This document shows, in pieces, positions 8,402 through 16,689 of a stretch of DNA of 64,000 bases; the stretch's first letter is position 1, and every line of letters begins with the position of its first letter. A program made the position numbers and the translations under genes. The stretch is taken from assembly GCF_009674775.1 (NCBI RefSeq), contig NZ_WKKE01000022.1, forward strand, positions 1-64,000. Direction: 5' to 3'. Origin of the DNA: Flavobacterium sp. LC2016-23 (GTDB lineage: Bacteria > Bacteroidota > Bacteroidia > Flavobacteriales > Flavobacteriaceae). The notes beneath the pieces are model-generated. The model was not told the origin of the DNA. It did no database searches and saw nothing but the letters and a program-made list of their open reading frames with translations.

Positions 8402-9088
8402 ATGATCATCGTGGGAGTAATTTTATTAGCGATTGTTACATTTTTATTTCTATACATAAGAGATAAAAAATTATTAGAAACTGTTACAAAATCTCATCGT
8501 GGTACCAAAACGGAAAGAAAATTGGTTCTAAAACTTTTAAAAGCAGGATTTCCGGCACAAACCATTTTTCACGATTTATATCTTCGTGATAAATACGGAA
8601 ATTATTCTCAAATTGATTTGGTTCTTGCAACAAAAGTCGGAATAATTGTGTTTGAAGTAAAAAAATACAGCGGATGGATTTTTGGAAATGGAAATCAGAA
8701 TAAATGGACACAAGTTTTAGCTTACGGAAAAGAGAAATATTACTTTTATAACCCAATTCTTCAAAATAAAAAACATGTAGAAAATCTTAAAGCAACGCTA
8801 ACTGATTTTCAAAATATTCCATTTTTTTCAGTCGTAGTATTTTTTGGAGATTGCGAGTTTAGGGATGTCAGTTTTATTCCAAACAATACCTTTTTAACTA
8901 AATCGCCAAGAGTAATATATGCTGTGAAAAAGGTTCTTAAAGAAAATGAACCTGCAAATTACAAAAGTAAACGTGATGTTGTTAATGTTTTATCTGCAGC
9001 TGTCGAAAACGGTAATAACCAGGAAATTTCCGAAAAACATATTAAAAACATAAAAGACATGTTGGGTGAAGATCGAATTTTTCACTAA
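8402..9088 (+). CDS. Membrane-anchored NERD-domain protein
   Basis: 228 residues. An N-terminal membrane helix (2-19) is followed by a Nuclease-Related Domain: RGTKTERKL, the strand NYSQIDLVL with Asp72, and IIVFEVKKYSGWI with Glu85 and Lys87, matching the D...ExK arrangement of PD-(D/E)xK nucleases. NERD proteins are predicted nucleases or DNA-processing accessory proteins and are often found in accessory or defence regions. The C-terminal 60 residues are charged and helical. The short intergenic before it and the tRNA behind it suggest a small accessory segment next to a tRNA. Activity is untested. Confidence 0.8.
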   Translation: MIIVGVILLAIVTFLFLYIRDKKLLETVTKSHRGTKTERKLVLKLLKAGFPAQTIFHDLYLRDKYGNYSQIDLVLATKVGIIVFEVKKYSGWIFGNGNQNKWTQVLAYGKEKYYFYNPILQNKKHVENLKATLTDFQNIPFFSVVVFFGDCEFRDVSFIPNNTFLTKSPRVIYAVKKVLKENEPANYKSKRDVVNVLSAAVENGNNQEISEKHIKNIKDMLGEDRIFH

Positions 9089-9147
9089 ATCATGAATCTG
9101 TATTTCCCGCAACGATAAGATAGTATTCCCATATAAAAACATAAAAA

Positions 9148-9171
9148 AACTCCATTATTTCTAATGGAGTT
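9148..9171 (-). terminator. Terminator of the tRNA-Val transcript
   Basis: AACTCCATTA and TAATGGAGTT pair exactly around TTTC. The A-run at 9142-9149 supplies the U-tract on the minus strand, just beyond the tRNA 3' end. It can also serve the NERD gene from the other side. Confidence 0.75.
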
Positions 9172-9174
9172 TCT

Positions 9175-9252
9175 TGGTGGGCGATGAGGGGTTCGAACCC
9201 CCGACCCCCTCGGTGTAAACGAGGTGCTCTGAACCAGCTGAGCTAATCGCCC
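9175..9252 (-). tRNA. tRNA-Val (anticodon TAC)
   Basis: Read on the minus strand it starts GGGCGATTAGCTCAG and ends ATCGCCCA plus encoded CCA. The acceptor stem GGGCGAT/ATCGCCC, the anticodon stem CCTCG/CGAGG with loop TTTACAC (anticodon TAC), and the T-arm GGGGGTTCGAACCCC are all complete. It decodes GUA and, by wobble, other valine codons. Confidence 0.97.
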
Positions 9253-9337
9253 TATTTTATTAGGCTGCTATCATTTTGTGATTGCGAGTGCAAATATACA
9301 GCTAGAATTTGTATTTGCAAGCATATTTAGAAAAAAA

Positions 9338-9427
9338 ATGAAATTTTTTTTAGCATTATTATTTAGTACGCTATTTTTCAGCTGCTTAAAATGGGAATTA
9401 AATTTTGCTTTTCTAAAATTTAGTTAA
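9338..9427 (+). CDS. Possible 29-residue micro-lipoprotein or lipoprotein remnant
   Basis: ATG at 9338 opens MKFFLALLFSTLFFSC, a well-formed lipoprotein signal ending in a lipobox-like FFSC with Cys16, followed by 13 residues (LKWELNFAFLKFS). A TGTATTTGC element at 9310-9318 resembles the -7 promoter motif with one mismatch. It may be a real tiny lipoprotein, similar in style to lysis or entericidin-type peptides, or the 5' scrap of a decayed gene. Evidence is limited to the signal quality. Confidence 0.25.
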   Translation: MKFFLALLFSTLFFSCLKWELNFAFLKFS

Positions 9428-9462
9428 AAAACAAAATCCCAAACGGTAATCTCGAATAATCT

Positions 9463-9494
9463 TTTGTAGTGAGACGCTATAATCATACATTTGC
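9463..9494 (+). promoter_or_regulatory. Bacteroidota-type promoter of the ABC exporter
   Basis: TTTG at 9463-9466, exactly 19 bases, then TACATTTG at 9486-9493: a full match to the primary-sigma consensus of this phylum, 22 bases before the start codon at 9516. Confidence 0.8.
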
Positions 9495-9515
9495 ATACCT
9501 TAATACTATATTCAG

Positions 9516-11306
9516 ATGCCACGATATCAGGAAAACGATTTACCAAAAGCTAAATTAGACTCTAATTCACTTCAAAAAGCACTTCAAATTTTCAAATACG
9601 GTAAAAATCACAAATGGAAGTTTTTCCTGGGATTGATTTTTCTTTTATTAACCAGCGCTACTGCCCTCGCCTTTCCTAAATTAATGGGTATGTTAGTAGA
9701 CTGTGTAACCAACAAAGACCTGAGCAGGGCCAATGAAATCGCCATTGCACTTATGGGAATCCTGACACTGCAGGCTATATTTTCTTTTTTCAGGATTTCA
9801 CTTTTTGTGAATTTTACAGAGAACTCCTTATCAAATATCCGTTTTGCCCTGTATGAAAACCTGGTCAAACTCCCAATGTCTTTTTATGCCCAAAAGCGTG
9901 TTGGCGAACTAAACAGCCGTATCAGTGCCGATATTTCGCAATTACAGGATACTTTTACCACTACCATTGCTGAGTTTTTACGCCAGTTAATCTTAATCAT
10001 TGGTGGTTTTGTTATTCTGGGAAACATCAGCCCGAAATTGACTTTAATGATGCTGGCTATTGTTCCTATTGTAGCCGTAGCAGCCGTAATTTTCGGAAGA
10101 TTTATTCGTAAATACGGTAAAAAAACACAGGATAAAGTAGCCGAAAGTCAGGTTATTGTGGAGGAAACCCTTCAGGGAATCAGTAATGTAAAGGCTTTTG
10201 CCAATGAATGGTACGAAATTCAGCGTTACAAAAACAAAATAAAAGAAATTGTAAAAATCGCTATTAAAGGCGGTCAGTACAGAGGTTATTTTGCCTCCTT
10301 TATTATTCTTTGTCTTTTTGGCTGTGTAGTGGCCGTGGTTTGGTACGGCATTACTTTAACGATCAAAGGCGAAGTTGAAGGTGTGGGTGATTTGATTTCG
10401 TTTGTACTTTATACTACGTTTATCGGAGCCTCTTTTGGAGGAATAGCCGAAATGTATGCACAAATCCAGAAAGCGGTTGGGGCAACGGAACGCGTTTTTG
10501 AATTACTGGAAGAAACTCCGGAAGAAATCAACGCAAAGCCACAAACTACTCCTATTGAAAAAATCAAAGGAAATGTAGCCTTTAAAAATGTAGCCTTCAG
10601 TTATCCTTCCCGAAAAGAAGTCGAGGTGCTAAAAGATGTCAGTTTCACAGCCGGATTCGGTCAGAAAATCGCGATTGTGGGGCCAAGTGGTGCCGGAAAG
10701 TCGACTATTTCTTCCTTATTGCTTCGTTTCTACGATATTACATCAGGAGAAATTACCGTTGATGGAAAAAATATCTATGATTATGATTTAGAAAACCTTC
10801 GCGGAAACATGAGTATCGTTCCGCAGGATGTAATTTTATTTGGCGGAAGCATCAAAGAAAACATCGCGTACGGAAAACCAAATGCAACAGATGAAGAAAT
10901 TATACAAGCGGCCAAACAGGCCAACGCATTCAACTTTGTAGACGGTTTCCCGGAGAAATTCGAAACTTTGGTTGGAGAACGCGGTGTAAAATTATCCGGC
11001 GGTCAGCGTCAGCGTATTGCTATTGCGAGAGCTTTGCTTAAAAACCCAAGTATTTTAATTTTAGATGAAGCTACTTCCTCTTTAGACAGTGAAAGCGAAA
11101 AATTAGTTCAGGAAGCCTTAGAAGTCCTGATGGAAGGAAGAACAAGCATTATTATTGCACACCGTCTTTCGACCATTAGAAATGCCGATAAAATTCTGGT
11201 TTTAGATAACGGAAAAATAACCGAAGAAGGTACGCACCAGGAATTAATAAACCTTGAAAACGGGATTTATAAAAACCTTAGTAATCTTCAGTTTAGTAAT
11301 TCATAG
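9516..11306 (+). CDS. ABC exporter, fused membrane and ATPase domains (MsbA/LmrA type)
   Basis: 596 residues, the standard half-transporter length. Six membrane helices fill residues 30-325 (ABC_membrane fold). The ATPase domain has Walker A GPSGAGKST (about 389-397), Q-loop SIVPQDV, signature LSGGQRQRIA (about 492), Walker B ILILDEATSSLD and the H-loop IIAHRLST. It works as a homodimer that exports lipid or drug-like substrates from the inner membrane. MsbA-like lipid A flipping is possible but cannot be claimed from sequence alone. It has a consensus promoter and a strong terminator, so it is monocistronic. Confidence 0.93.
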   Translation: MPRYQENDLPKAKLDSNSLQKALQIFKYGKNHKWKFFLGLIFLLLTSATALAFPKLMGMLVDCVTNKDLSRANEIAIALMGILTLQAIFSFFRISLFVNFTENSLSNIRFALYENLVKLPMSFYAQKRVGELNSRISADISQLQDTFTTTIAEFLRQLILIIGGFVILGNISPKLTLMMLAIVPIVAVAAVIFGRFIRKYGKKTQDKVAESQVIVEETLQGISNVKAFANEWYEIQRYKNKIKEIVKIAIKGGQYRGYFASFIILCLFGCVVAVVWYGITLTIKGEVEGVGDLISFVLYTTFIGASFGGIAEMYAQIQKAVGATERVFELLEETPEEINAKPQTTPIEKIKGNVAFKNVAFSYPSRKEVEVLKDVSFTAGFGQKIAIVGPSGAGKSTISSLLLRFYDITSGEITVDGKNIYDYDLENLRGNMSIVPQDVILFGGSIKENIAYGKPNATDEEIIQAAKQANAFNFVDGFPEKFETLVGERGVKLSGGQRQRIAIARALLKNPSILILDEATSSLDSESEKLVQEALEVLMEGRTSIIIAHRLSTIRNADKILVLDNGKITEEGTHQELINLENGIYKNLSNLQFSNS

Positions 11307-11375
11307 AATTGAAATTCCAAATTAAAAAAATTCCAAATTCCAATAACCAGCTTTGCGGGAATCCCTTTAAAAAAC

Positions 11376-11408
11376 AAACCCGACAGGTTTTAAAAACCTG
11401 TCGGGTTT
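11376..11408 (+). terminator. Terminator of the ABC exporter gene
   Basis: Fifteen-base perfect stem AAACCCGACAGGTTT / AAACCTGTCGGGTTT with a three-base loop. The same CCCGACAG hairpin appears at 30036-30068. Confidence 0.8.
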
Positions 11409-11417
11409 AAAAATAAA

Positions 11418-11450
11418 AAAAACTCCATTTGCTATGCAAATGGAGTTTTT
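11418..11450. terminator. Bidirectional terminator between convergent genes
   Basis: AAAAACTCCATTTGC and GCAAATGGAGTTTTT form a 15-base stem around TAT, with A and T runs on both sides. It probably ends the proline dehydrogenase transcript from the right. Confidence 0.75.
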
Positions 11451-11460
11451 TTATAAAATC

Positions 11461-11540
11461 TAAAAATCTAAAAATCTAAAAATCTAAAAATCTAAAAATC
11501 TAAAAATCTAAAAATCTAAAAATCTAAAAATCTAAAAATC
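11461..11540. repeat. Octamer microsatellite (TAAAAATC)10
   Basis: Ten exact head-to-tail copies of TAAAAATC, preceded by one imperfect copy, 36 bases past the proline dehydrogenase stop. Perfect octamer arrays are prone to slippage and probably vary between strains. No coding role. Confidence 0.95.
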
Positions 11541-11576
11541 CAGACAAAGACTGAGACTATAAACTGCGACTGAAAA

Positions 11577-12746
11577 CTACTTCCCCTTCCTACGCTTACG
11601 TTCTGCCTTAATCATCGATAATTCACGGCTGGTCTGACCTGCCACGGATGTATTTTCTTCAGCACGACGAATTAGGTACGGCATCACGTCTTTTACAGGT
11701 CCGAACGGTAAATATTTGGCCACATTATAACCGTTTTCAGCCAGGTTGTAGCTGATATTATCGCTCATTCCGTACAATTGACCGAACCAGATTCTGTTGT
11801 CGTTTTTAGCGATTCCTTTATCGTGCATCATTTCCATCAATTTATAAGAACTCAATTCGTTATGAGTTCCGGCAAAAATGGACATGGTATCTAAGTGATC
11901 GAGCATATAACGTACCGCATGATCGTAGTTTTCATCTGTTGCTTCTTTAGAAACACAAATTGGGGAAACATAGTTCTTTTCTTCGGCTCTTTTGTTTTCT
12001 TTTTCCATGTAAGCGCCGCGAACCAGTTTCATTCCAATAAAGAAACCTTCTTTTTTGGCAACCTCATGCAGTTTTTTCAAATAATCCAAACGATCCCAAC
12101 GGTACATTTGCAACGTATTAAAAACAATCGCTTTTTCTTTATTGTATTTGCGCATCATATCGGTAACCAAATCGTCAGCAGCATCCTGCATCCAGCTTTC
12201 TTCACCATCAATTAATAGTGCAACATCTTTTTTATGTGCTTCACTGCAAACCTTGTCAAAACGGGCTGTTACTCTGTCCCATTCTGCCTGTTCAGCCGGA
12301 GACAATGTTTGTTTTTCTCCTAATTTTTCATACAACTCAAAACGGCCTAAACCAGTTGGTTTAAAAACCGCAAACGGAATCGCTAAACGTTCTTTAGCAA
12401 ATTCTATCGTTTTTAAAGTCATTTCCAAAGCAGCGTCAAACTGCTCTTCTTCTTCTTTTCCTTCAACTGAATAATCTAAAACAGATGAAACGCCTTTGGT
12501 AAACATTTTGTCTACTACAGTAATACAGTCGTCTTCGTTGATACCACCACAAAAATGGTCAAAAACAGTTGCACGGATTAATCCTTCTACTGGCAAATGT
12601 GCTTTAATAGCAAAATTGGTAACAGCAGTTCCTATCCTCACCAAGGGTTCGCTGTCGATCATTTTAAAAAGAAAATAAGCTCTGTCAAGTTCCGTATCGC
12701 TTTTTAACGAAAATGCAACCTGAGTATTATCGAATATTTTTTCCAT
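11577..12746 (-). CDS. putA: Proline dehydrogenase, monofunctional
   Basis: 389 residues. It oxidises proline to pyrroline-5-carboxylate with FAD and passes electrons to the quinone pool. The PRODH barrel is supported by KLVRGAYMEKENKRAEE (near residue 240) and by the C-terminal RRAEENTSVAGQTSREL, which carries the substrate-contacting arginines. It lacks the P5C dehydrogenase domain of bifunctional PutA, as is usual in Bacteroidota, so the second enzyme must be elsewhere. It is divergent from aroB across about 90 bases. Some databases call this stand-alone type prodh rather than putA. Confidence 0.93.
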   Translation of the reverse strand: MEKIFDNTQVAFSLKSDTELDRAYFLFKMIDSEPLVRIGTAVTNFAIKAHLPVEGLIRATVFDHFCGGINEDDCITVVDKMFTKGVSSVLDYSVEGKEEEEQFDAALEMTLKTIEFAKERLAIPFAVFKPTGLGRFELYEKLGEKQTLSPAEQAEWDRVTARFDKVCSEAHKKDVALLIDGEESWMQDAADDLVTDMMRKYNKEKAIVFNTLQMYRWDRLDYLKKLHEVAKKEGFFIGMKLVRGAYMEKENKRAEEKNYVSPICVSKEATDENYDHAVRYMLDHLDTMSIFAGTHNELSSYKLMEMMHDKGIAKNDNRIWFGQLYGMSDNISYNLAENGYNVAKYLPFGPVKDVMPYLIRRAEENTSVAGQTSRELSMIKAERKRRKGK

Positions 12747-12837
12747 TTAGGTTATTTTTTTGTGCAAATATAGACAGAGTTTCAATATTATTTAGTTAAA
12801 AATGCCTTATTTTGCGGATTCAATTAACCAAAAAAAT

Positions 12838-13905
12838 ATGCAATCTATTCAGGCCAATAATTATCTCGTGCATTTCAACCAAAATGCATACGAAGCTTTA
12901 AATACACATTTAAAAGAAAATAAATACTCTAATTTGTTTATTATAGTTGATAATGAAACAAATGAGCATTGCTTACCTAAATTTTTGCCCTTACTTGAAA
13001 CTGATTTAACCATCGAAATAATCGAATTTGAATCAGGTGAAATCAATAAAAATATCGAAACCTGTATCGAAATCTGGAAGGTGCTGACCGAACTGGGTGC
13101 CGACAGAAAATCGCTTGTTATTAACCTGGGTGGCGGTGTTGTGACCGATTTGGGCGGATTTGTGGCTTCCACTTTTAAACGCGGAGTCGATTTTATCAAC
13201 ATTCCGACTACCTTATTGTCTATGGTTGATGCTTCGGTTGGAGGGAAAACCGGAGTAGATTTGGGAAATCTGAAAAACCAGATTGGTGTTATTAACGTGC
13301 CTCAAATGGTATTAATTGATACACAGTACCTTGAAACCCTGTCGCAAAGCGAAATGCGTTCAGGACTGGCAGAAATGCTAAAACACGGCCTTATTTATGA
13401 TGCAGCGTACTGGAGACAGTTTCTGGACCTAAAATCAATTGATTATGCTGACTTTGACGAACTGATTTACCGTTCTGTTGAAATTAAAAATGAAATTGTA
13501 ATTCAGGATCCAACTGAGAAAAACATCCGTAAAGCCCTGAATTTTGGTCATACCTTAGGACATGCCATCGAAAGTTACTTTTTAGAAAGCGAAACCAAAA
13601 AGACTTTACTGCACGGCGAAGCCATTGCAATCGGAATGATTCTGGAAAGCTATATTTCATTGCATAAAAAATTAATTAGTACAGCCGAATATGCCGAAAT
13701 AAAAGCGGCCATCAAAAGTATATATGACGATGTCCAGATCGAAGAAAATGACATCGAACCGATCCTGGAATTGCTTATTCACGACAAAAAAAATGAGTAC
13801 GGATTAATTCAATTTGCATTGATTGAAGGAATCGGAAAAATAAAAATTAATCAATCCGTTGAAAATAAATTAATTCTGGACGCGTTTGAGGATTATAAAT
13901 CTTAA
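12838..13905 (+). CDS. aroB: 3-dehydroquinate synthase
   Basis: Second step of the shikimate pathway: DAHP to 3-dehydroquinate, using NAD and a divalent metal. 355 residues from ATG 12838 (MQSIQANNYLVHF). An ATG at 12802 would put the start inside the probable -7 element (TTATTTTG, 12807-12814), so the shorter form is chosen. Visible are the NAD loop LGGGVVTDLGGFVAS, PTTLLSMVDASVGGKTG, and the metal ligands in GLAEMLKHGL, NFGHTLGHAIE and LLHGEAIAIGM. Shikimate products also feed chorismate into the menaquinone genes of this window. Confidence 0.95.
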   Translation: MQSIQANNYLVHFNQNAYEALNTHLKENKYSNLFIIVDNETNEHCLPKFLPLLETDLTIEIIEFESGEINKNIETCIEIWKVLTELGADRKSLVINLGGGVVTDLGGFVASTFKRGVDFINIPTTLLSMVDASVGGKTGVDLGNLKNQIGVINVPQMVLIDTQYLETLSQSEMRSGLAEMLKHGLIYDAAYWRQFLDLKSIDYADFDELIYRSVEIKNEIVIQDPTEKNIRKALNFGHTLGHAIESYFLESETKKTLLHGEAIAIGMILESYISLHKKLISTAEYAEIKAAIKSIYDDVQIEENDIEPILELLIHDKKNEYGLIQFALIEGIGKIKINQSVENKLILDAFEDYKS

Positions 13906-13926
13906 ACTTTTTTTTAATCAAAACCA

Positions 13927-13958
13927 TTGCTTTAGGTATATTTTATTTTTTACATTTG
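13927..13958 (+). promoter_or_regulatory. Promoter upstream of the small ORF and arginine decarboxylase
   Basis: TACATTTG at 13951-13958 matches the -7 consensus exactly. A TTG lies at 13927-13929 with a 21-base spacer, two longer than usual. The small ORF starts six bases after the -7 element ends, so its transcript would have almost no leader. Confidence 0.55.
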
Positions 13959-13963
13959 CCACG

Positions 13964-14143
13964 ATGAAAACAAACAGTAAACAAAGACATTTTAGTTCTT
14001 ATAGAAACCGGCTCAATAGTTCCTTGCTAAGGATGCTGGATCGTTTTTATAATAGTAAAAGTCCGTTTTGTTTTGATGTTTTCCAATGCTCAAAAGCAGA
14101 ACACGAAAAACTGCAGATTATATTTGCCAATATTAGGGTTTGA
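13964..14143 (+). CDS. Small basic protein upstream of arginine decarboxylase
   Basis: 59 residues from ATG 13964. A longer in-frame start at 13886 would overlap aroB and include the promoter, so it is rejected. The protein is basic at the N-terminus (MKTNSKQRHFSSYRNRLN) and carries a Cys pair region (SPFCFDVFQCSKAEHEKL). It matches no family I know. It lies 59 bases before the arginine decarboxylase gene under its own promoter, so it may be a true small protein or a translated leader that influences the decarboxylase. Confidence 0.5.
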   Translation: MKTNSKQRHFSSYRNRLNSSLLRMLDRFYNSKSPFCFDVFQCSKAEHEKLQIIFANIRV

Positions 14144-14202
14144 ATTAAGATTTAGCACCGTTTTCCTAAATTAATAATACAATCTTAAATATTGAAAAAT
14201 AA

Positions 14203-15606
14203 ATGAATACAAAATATTCGGACTTAATAAATCAGACGTACTACTTTCCACAAGAGGAATTTAAATTAAACAAAGACAACTTACAATTTCACAATATCGA
14301 TTTGATGAAATTGGTTGAACAATACGGTACACCATTAAAATTCACATATTTACCTCAAATTTCTGAAAACATCAATAAGGCCAAAGCCTGGTTCAGAAAA
14401 TCGATGGAAAAAAACAAGTACGAAGCAAAATATTACTATTGCTATTGTACAAAAAGTTCTCACTTTGAATATATAATGAATGAAGCATTTAAGAACAACA
14501 TTCATGTTGAAACTTCATCTGCATTTGACATTAATATCGTAGAGAATTTATTGGAAAACGGTAAAATCAACAAAAGTACTTATGTCATTTGTAATGGTTT
14601 TAAAAGAGACGAATACATTAGCAACATTGCCAGATTAATCAATAACGGACATAAAAATACTATTCCGATTATCGATAACTATGAAGAACTGGATTTGCTT
14701 CAGTCAGAAATAAAGGGAAAATTCAAAATCGGAATCCGTATTGCCGCTGAGGAAGAGCCTAAATTTGAGTTCTATACATCAAGATTAGGTATCGGATATA
14801 AAAACATCGTTTCCTTTTACAAAAAACAAATTCAGGAAAATGACAAATTAGAGCTGAAAATGCTTCACTTTTTCATTAATACCGGAATAAACGACACAGC
14901 CTATTACTGGAATGAACTGGTAAAATGTATCAAAGTATACATTGCACTTAAAAAAGAATGCCCTACCCTTGATGGGCTGAACATCGGAGGTGGTTTCCCG
15001 ATTAAAAACTCACTGGCTTTTGAGTACGACTACCAATACATGATTGACGAAATCATCAATCAGATTAAAATTGCATGCGATGAAGCCGAAGTGGATGTAC
15101 CGAACATCTTTACTGAATTTGGTTCGTTTACAGTAGGTGAAAGCGGTGGCGCTATCTATCAGATTTTGTATCAGAAACAACAAAATGACAGAGAGAAATG
15201 GAACATGATCGATTCTTCGTTCATTACCACTTTGCCGGATACCTGGGCGATAAACAAACGTTTTATTATGCTGGCAGTAAACCGCTGGAATGATACGTAT
15301 GAGCGGGTTTTACTGGGAGGACTGACTTGTGACAGTGACGATTATTACAATTCAGAACAGAATATGAACGCCATTTATTTGCCTAAATACAACAAAGAAA
15401 AACCTTTGTATATTGGTTTCTTTAATACTGGAGCGTATCAGGAAACTATTGGAGGGTACGGAGGTTTACACCACTGTCTGATCCCTCAGCCTAAACATAT
15501 CTTAATCGATCGTGACGAAAACGGAATTTTAGCTACTGAAGTTTTCTCAGAACAGCAAACTTCTGACGATGTATTAAAGATTTTAGGCTATACTAAAAAA
15601 GCATAA
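14203..15606 (+). CDS. speA: Arginine decarboxylase, PLP fold III type
   Basis: 467 residues. It converts arginine to agmatine, the entry to polyamines. The alanine-racemase-type barrel carries the PLP lysine in YCTKSSHF (Lys84), the glycine loop LNIGGGFPIKNS, and the C-terminal half-site LGGLTCDSDD with the catalytic cysteine, followed by GFFNTGAYQ. It is shorter than E. coli SpeA, as in most Bacteroidota. It is followed after about 105 bases by the deoxyhypusine-synthase-like gene. The substrate assignment (arginine rather than ornithine or lysine) rests on family resemblance. Confidence 0.85.
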   Translation: MNTKYSDLINQTYYFPQEEFKLNKDNLQFHNIDLMKLVEQYGTPLKFTYLPQISENINKAKAWFRKSMEKNKYEAKYYYCYCTKSSHFEYIMNEAFKNNIHVETSSAFDINIVENLLENGKINKSTYVICNGFKRDEYISNIARLINNGHKNTIPIIDNYEELDLLQSEIKGKFKIGIRIAAEEEPKFEFYTSRLGIGYKNIVSFYKKQIQENDKLELKMLHFFINTGINDTAYYWNELVKCIKVYIALKKECPTLDGLNIGGGFPIKNSLAFEYDYQYMIDEIINQIKIACDEAEVDVPNIFTEFGSFTVGESGGAIYQILYQKQQNDREKWNMIDSSFITTLPDTWAINKRFIMLAVNRWNDTYERVLLGGLTCDSDDYYNSEQNMNAIYLPKYNKEKPLYIGFFNTGAYQETIGGYGGLHHCLIPQPKHILIDRDENGILATEVFSEQQTSDDVLKILGYTKKA

Positions 15607-15711
15607 AAAAAAACTGCTAAATAAAAGTTAATAACCATAAAATTATTAATTTGCAGTATCATCCAAAAGGTTAAACTTTTAATTCAAAAAAAAAACAAAA
15701 AAATAAAAAAA

Positions 15712-16680
15712 ATGAAAGGACCAATCAGTCAGTTTATTGAAAAACATTATTTGCACTTTAATTCTGCTTCTTTGGTTGATGCTGCGAAAGCATACGAACA
15801 ACAATTGGCAAATGGGGCTAAAATGATGGTAAGTATGGCTGGCGCTATGAGTACAGCAGAAATTGGTAAAATTTTTGCCGAAATAATCAGACAGGATAAA
15901 GTTCAGATTATTTCCTGTACCGGAGCCAATCTGGAAGAAGACATCATGAATTTAGTAGCACACTCTCACTATGAAAGAGTACCAAACTATCGTGATTTAA
16001 CTCCTGAAGATGAATGGGCTTTGCTGGAAAGAGGATTAAATCGTGTTACTGACACTTGTATTCCTGAGCATGAAGCATTTCGTCGTTTACAAAAACACAT
16101 TTATAAAATCTGGAAAGATGCTGATGACAAAGGAGAACGTTATTTTCCACATGAATTCATGTATAAAATGCTGTTATCAGGTGTTTTAGAGGAATATTAT
16201 GAAATAGATTTAAAAGATAGCTGGATGTACGCGGCAGCTGAGAAAAATTTACCTATTATTGTTCCGGGTTGGGAAGATAGTACGATGGGTAATATTTTTG
16301 CTTCCTACGTAATTAAAGGTGAATTAAAAGCTTCTACCATGAAATCAGGGATTGAATACATGACATTCCTTGCTGATTGGTATCCGAAAAATAGCAGTAA
16401 CGGTATTGGATTTTTCCAAATTGGTGGTGGTATTGCCGGAGATTTCCCTATTTGTGTAGTGCCGATGCTTTACCAGGATATGGAAATGCATGATATTCCG
16501 TTTTGGAGTTATTTCTGCCAGATCTCAGATTCAACAACGAGTTACGGATCCTATTCCGGAGCAGTGCCAAATGAGAAAATCACCTGGGGTAAACTAGATA
16601 TTAAAACCCCTAAATTTATTATTGAGTCGGATGCTACAATTGTTGCTCCGTTAATTTTTGCATATTTATTAGATTTATAG
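15712..16680 (+). CDS. Deoxyhypusine synthase family protein, probable homospermidine synthase
   Basis: 322 residues with the full deoxyhypusine-synthase fold: ISCTGANLEEDI, PGWEDSTMGNIFASY, FFQIGGGIAGDFP and the active-site lysine in NEKITWGKLD (Lys294), equivalent to Lys329 of the human enzyme. Bacteria have no eIF5A target, and bacterial members of this family are known to make homospermidine from putrescine or spermidine using NAD. Homospermidine is a characteristic polyamine of flavobacteria, and the arginine decarboxylase upstream fits. The exact reaction is inference. The next gene follows after nine bases. Confidence 0.88.
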   Translation: MKGPISQFIEKHYLHFNSASLVDAAKAYEQQLANGAKMMVSMAGAMSTAEIGKIFAEIIRQDKVQIISCTGANLEEDIMNLVAHSHYERVPNYRDLTPEDEWALLERGLNRVTDTCIPEHEAFRRLQKHIYKIWKDADDKGERYFPHEFMYKMLLSGVLEEYYEIDLKDSWMYAAAEKNLPIIVPGWEDSTMGNIFASYVIKGELKASTMKSGIEYMTFLADWYPKNSSNGIGFFQIGGGIAGDFPICVVPMLYQDMEMHDIPFWSYFCQISDSTTSYGSYSGAVPNEKITWGKLDIKTPKFIIESDATIVAPLIFAYLLDL

Positions 16681-16689
16681 GATAATTTT

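Noticed and set aside
12802..12837. Upstream start for aroB
   Set aside because: It overlaps the probable -7 promoter element and adds residues unlike the family.
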